From NCBI GenBank assembly GCA_002394525.1, contig DGUF01000202.1, positions 1 to 22,158 on the forward strand: DNA of 22,158 nucleotides. The letters are read 5' to 3'. A model generated the notes under the pieces. That model was not told the DNA's origin and searched no databases. It was given only the letters and a program-made list of their open reading frames with translations. Of this stretch, positions 19,611-22,158 are shown piece after piece (position 1 is the first letter of the stretch; each line of letters begins with the position of its first letter). A program made the position numbers and the translations under genes. The DNA is from Lachnospiraceae bacterium UBA4317. GTDB taxonomy: Bacteria; Bacillota_A; Clostridia; Lachnospirales; Lachnospiraceae.

Positions 19611-21596
19611 ATGAAAGAAGTAAAGCCATCGCAGAAACCAATGATGTATTACGGGCTGGTCGTCCTGCTCGTCATGATGGTCATCAATGCCTTCATCATG
19701 CCCTATATGCAGCGGGCCTCCATCGAGGAGGTGGATTACGGGACCTTCATGAAGATGACCGAGGAAAAACAGATCGAGGAGGTGGAGTTCCGCTCCAGCG
19801 ACATCCTGTTTACGGACAAGGAGGGCAAGGTCTACTGCACGGGACACATGCAGGATGACCAGCTGGTGGACCGCCTCTATAAGGCCGGAGCAAAATTCGG
19901 GAGCGATATCATCCCCGAGACTTCGCCCATGGCGGCCTTTCTTCTCAACTGGGTGCTGCCGATCGCCATCTTTGTCGGGCTGGGCTACTATCTCAATAAA
20001 AAGATGATGGACCGGGCCGGCGGGGGAGCCTCCTCCATGATGTTCGGCATGGGCAAGAGCAACGCCAAGGTCTATGTCAAATCGACCGAGGGCATCCGCT
20101 TTTCGGATGTCGCCGGCGAAGAGGAGGCCAAGGAGAACCTGATGGAGATCGTGGAGTACCTGCACGATCCCGGAAAATACAAGGAGATCGGAGCGACCAT
20201 GCCCAAGGGCATCCTTCTGGTCGGCCCTCCCGGAACGGGCAAGACCATGCTGGCCAAGGCGGTTGCCGGCGAGTCCAACGTCCCCTTCTTTTCCATGTCC
20301 GGCTCCGAATTTGTGGAGATGTTCGTGGGCATGGGCGCCTCCAAGGTGCGGGACCTCTTTAATCAGGCCCAGGAGAAGGCCCCCTGTATCGTCTTTATCG
20401 ACGAGATCGACGCCATCGGCAAAAAGCGCGACGGCGGCGTGATCGGCGGAAACGATGAGCGCGAGCAGACCCTGAACCAGCTGCTGACAGAGATGGACGG
20501 CTTTGAGGAAAACCTGGGCGTCGTCATTCTGGCCGCCACCAACCGGCCCGAGGCCCTGGACCCCGCCCTGACCAGACCCGGCCGCTTTGACCGCCGGGTG
20601 CCCGTGGAGCTCCCCGACCTTCAGGGCAGGATCGACATCCTCAAGGTCCACGCAAAGAAGATCAAGATCGGCGCCGATGTGGACTTTTCCAAGATCGCCC
20701 GCATGGCGGCGGGTGCCTCCGGCGCGGAGCTGGCCAATATCGTCAACGAGGCGGCCCTGCGCGCGGTCCGGGACGGCCGGAAATTTGCCACGCAGGCGGA
20801 CATGGAGGAGAGCATTGAGGTCGTCATCGCCGGCTATCAGAAAAAGAATGCCATCCTCTCCGACAAGGAGAAGCTGATCGTGTCCTACCACGAGGTCGGC
20901 CACGCCCTGGTCGCCGCCATGCAGACCCACAGCGCCCCGGTCCAGAAGATCACCATCATTCCCAGGACCTCCGGAGCCCTGGGCTACACCATGCAGGTCG
21001 AGGAGGAGGGCAACCACTACCTGATGAGCAGGGAGGAGATCGAGAACAAGATCGCGACCCTGACCGGCGGCCGCGCCGCCGAGGAGGTGGAGTTCGGGAC
21101 AGTCACGACCGGCGCCTCCAACGATATCGAGCAGGCGACCAAGCTGGCCCGGGCCATGATCACCCGCTACGGCATGAGCGATGAATTCGATATGGTGGCC
21201 ATGGAGACTGTCAACAACCAGTATCTGGGCGGCGACACATCCCTGGCCTGCTCGGCGGAGACCCAGGCCCTGATCGACCGCAAGGTCGTGGAGCTGGTGC
21301 GCAGACAGCACCAGAAGGCACTGGAGATCCTGCGCGCCAACAAGCGGAAGCTTGACGAGATCGCGGAGTACCTGTATTTTAAAGAGACCATTACCGGCGA
21401 GGAGTTTATGAATATTCTCAACCGCAAGCCGGAGCCCAGACAGATCGGCGTGGCGGAGACCGCAGAGACCGCAGAAAACGCGGAGACCGCCTCCACGAGC
21501 GCTGCGGAGGAGCCCGCTGATAATACGGAGGCAGAGACCGGGGATGCTGCCGCGGAGCCCGCTGAAAATGCGGGGACAGGCCCGGACGACCGGTGA
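19611..21596 (+). CDS. ftsH: ATP-dependent zinc metalloprotease FtsH
   Basis: 661 residues. A membrane-anchored AAA+ protease that degrades unassembled membrane proteins and unstable regulators. An N-terminal helix (about 10-28), a short outer domain and a second helix (about 106-126) precede the AAA domain: Walker A GPPGTGKT near 205-212, Walker [13 protein letters not shown], second region of homology [20 protein letters not shown]. The protease domain has the zinc site HEVGH at 427-431 (HEAGH is commoner) and the third ligand Asp in [14 protein letters not shown]. The last 45 residues are Ala/Glu/Thr low complexity from 9-bp repeats. A GAAAGGA site precedes the ATG by about 10 nt. It is followed by its own terminator, so it is probably monocistronic. 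Confidence 0.97.
   Translation: MKEVKPSQKPMMYYGLVVLLVMMVINAFIMPYMQRASIEEVDYGTFMKMTEEKQIEEVEFRSSDILFTDKEGKVYCTGHMQDDQLVDRLYKAGAKFGSDIIPETSPMAAFLLNWVLPIAIFVGLGYYLNKKMMDRAGGGASSMMFGMGKSNAKVYVKSTEGIRFSDVAGEEEAKENLMEIVEYLHDPGKYKEIGATMPKGILLVGPPGTGKTMLAKAVAGESNVPFFSMSGSEFVEMFVGMGASKVRDLFNQAQEKAPCIVFIDEIDAIGKKRDGGVIGGNDEREQTLNQLLTEMDGFEENLGVVILAATNRPEALDPALTRPGRFDRRVPVELPDLQGRIDILKVHAKKIKIGADVDFSKIARMAAGASGAELANIVNEAALRAVRDGRKFATQADMEESIEVVIAGYQKKNAILSDKEKLIVSYHEVGHALVAAMQTHSAPVQKITIIPRTSGALGYTMQVEEEGNHYLMSREEIENKIATLTGGRAAEEVEFGTVTTGASNDIEQATKLARAMITRYGMSDEFDMVAMETVNNQYLGGDTSLACSAETQALIDRKVVELVRRQHQKALEILRANKRKLDEIAEYLYFKETITGEEFMNILNRKPEPRQIGVAETAETAENAETASTSAAEEPADNTEAETGDAAAEPAENAGTGPDDR
21453..21488 (+). 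repeat. 9-bp in-frame repeats in the ftsH tail
   Basis: Four units of the GCGGAGACC type encode [13 protein letters not shown] related EEPADN/AEPAEN pair follows. The region is past the conserved protease fold and probably disordered. Confidence 0.8.
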
Positions 21597-21602
21597 ATAT
21601 TT

Positions 21603-21634
21603 AAAGAGAAATCGTCTTCACGAATTTCTCTTTT
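21603..21634 (+). terminator. Rho-independent terminator after ftsH
   Basis: AAAGAGAAAT pairs with ATTTCTCTTT around an 11-nt loop, and the right arm ends in TTTT. The stem is AT-rich but well placed, directly after the ftsH stop. Confidence 0.65.
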
Positions 21635-21686
21635 GCGATGCCTGCGCACTTCGCGCTCCGGAATGGTCGGAAAGAGAGGAAAAGAA

Positions 21687-22091
21687 ATGGGAAAATATCT
21701 CGACAGGGCAAAGGCCCTGCGCAACGACCCTGACGCCCACTATAACTGTGCCCAGGCGGTTCTGGCGGCCTTTGCGCCCGAGCTGGGCCTCACACAGGAT
21801 CAGGCCTGCGGGATCGCCGCCAATTTCGGCAGCGGCATGAAGATGGGCGCGACCTGCGGAGCGGTCACCGGCGGCCTCATGGTGCTGGGACTGGCCGGCG
21901 CCGACGACCCGGAATCGGCCGCCAGACTGACCCGGACCGTCAGAGAACATCACGAAGGATGTCTGGACTGCAAGGACCTTCTGCGTATGAACGCGGAGGC
22001 CGGACGGGCAAAAAAGCCGCACTGCGACGCCATGGTATATGAATGCGTTGAAATCGTGGAGACGATTCTTCGGGAAAAAGGAGTGATCTGA
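21687..22091 (+). CDS. C_GCAxxG_C_C family protein
   Basis: 134 residues. The Cys pattern matches this family of small putative redox or metal proteins: Cys21 (YNCAQAV), Cys41 (ACGIAANFGSGM), Cys57 (TCGAVTGGLMVLG), Cys92 and Cys95 (GCLDC), Cys113 and Cys120. No signal peptide or membrane helix is seen, and biochemical function is unknown for the family. I start at the ATG at 21687, which has AGAGAGG upstream; an in-frame ATG at 21633 lies in the ftsH terminator. The larC start follows after 6 nt, so the two are co-transcribed and a metal- or sulfur-related role is plausible. Confidence 0.9.
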   Translation: MGKYLDRAKALRNDPDAHYNCAQAVLAAFAPELGLTQDQACGIAANFGSGMKMGATCGAVTGGLMVLGLAGADDPESAARLTRTVREHHEGCLDCKDLLRMNAEAGRAKKPHCDAMVYECVEIVETILREKGVI

Positions 22092-22097
22092 AGAGGC

Positions 22098-22158
22098 ATG
22101 AAGCAGCTCTATATCGATTGCGGAATGGGCGCGGCGGGCGATATGCTGACGGCGGCGC
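22098..22158 (+). CDS. larC: LarC, nickel-pincer cofactor biosynthesis protein (5' fragment)
   Basis: Only the first 20 codons are in the window. They read MKQLYIDCGMGAAGDMLTAA, matching the conserved LarC opening (LYxDCxxGxAGDM). LarC inserts nickel into the pincer nucleotide cofactor of lactate racemase and related enzymes. An AAGAGG ribosome site precedes the ATG. No LarB, LarE or LarA can be seen because the window ends here. Confidence 0.8.
   Translation, partial: MKQLYIDCGMGAAGDMLTAA

Noticed and set aside
19464..21311. A 615-codon open frame on the minus strand opposite ftsH
   Set aside because: A shadow of the highly conserved ftsH coding sequence, with no domain signature and no ribosome site.

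Overview
The window looks like a chromosomal piece of a GC-rich, Gram-positive, anaerobic Clostridia member, most likely Lachnospiraceae-like. The grounds are purine-rich Shine-Dalgarno sites, a paired xpaC/telA locus, L,D-transpeptidases carrying choline-binding-type repeats, a clostridial-style FtsH, a C_GCAxxG_C_C family protein and a LarC start. No rRNA, tRNA, CRISPR array, transposase or phage gene was seen. The taxonomic call is inference.

Layout. (1) 1-1660, minus strand: an orphan HicB-like protein followed by a MATE efflux transporter, with a divergent promoter zone upstream. (2) 1716-2070: a dense run of about eight inverted repeats between the divergent units. (3) 2091-4963, plus: XpaC-like membrane protein and TelA-like protein. 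(4) 4964-5485: a gap with six degenerate 15-bp tandem repeats. (5) 5486-7702, plus: two tandemly duplicated secreted L,D-transpeptidases, ended by a strong bidirectional terminator at 7781-7819. (6) 7866-14394, minus: a six-gene operon, transcribed as WecE-type sugar aminotransferase, GtrB/ArnC-type polyprenyl-phosphate glycosyltransferase, ATP-grasp ligase, two small SMR/EamA-like membrane proteins, GtrII-type membrane glycosyltransferase. (7) 14646-19221, plus: a shikimate-kinase-like P-loop protein and a 1279-residue CheB-CheR-PAS-histidine kinase-receiver fusion. (8) 19611-21596: ftsH with its own terminator. (9) 21687 to the end: a C_GCAxxG_C_C protein and the first 20 codons of larC.

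The most interesting system is the 7866-14394 operon. Its order parallels the enterobacterial arn (L-Ara4N) pathway: aminotransferase (ArnB role), bactoprenol glycosyltransferase (ArnC role), two small flippase-like subunits (ArnE/ArnF role), and a membrane transferase acting outside the cell (ArnT role). An ATP-grasp ligase stands where ArnA and ArnD functions would be. The inference is a Gram-positive pathway that makes a 4-amino-4,6-dideoxy sugar, may acylate or aminoacylate its amine, loads it on undecaprenyl phosphate, flips it and attaches it to a surface polymer.

A second theme is short tandem repetition. Codon-periodic repeats (9, 12, 15, 18 bp) occur inside ftsH, xpaC and the gtrII-like gene and in intergenic gaps, and 36-38 bp repeats lie inside the amino-sugar operon. 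All gene functions are read from motifs and order only; no database search was possible.
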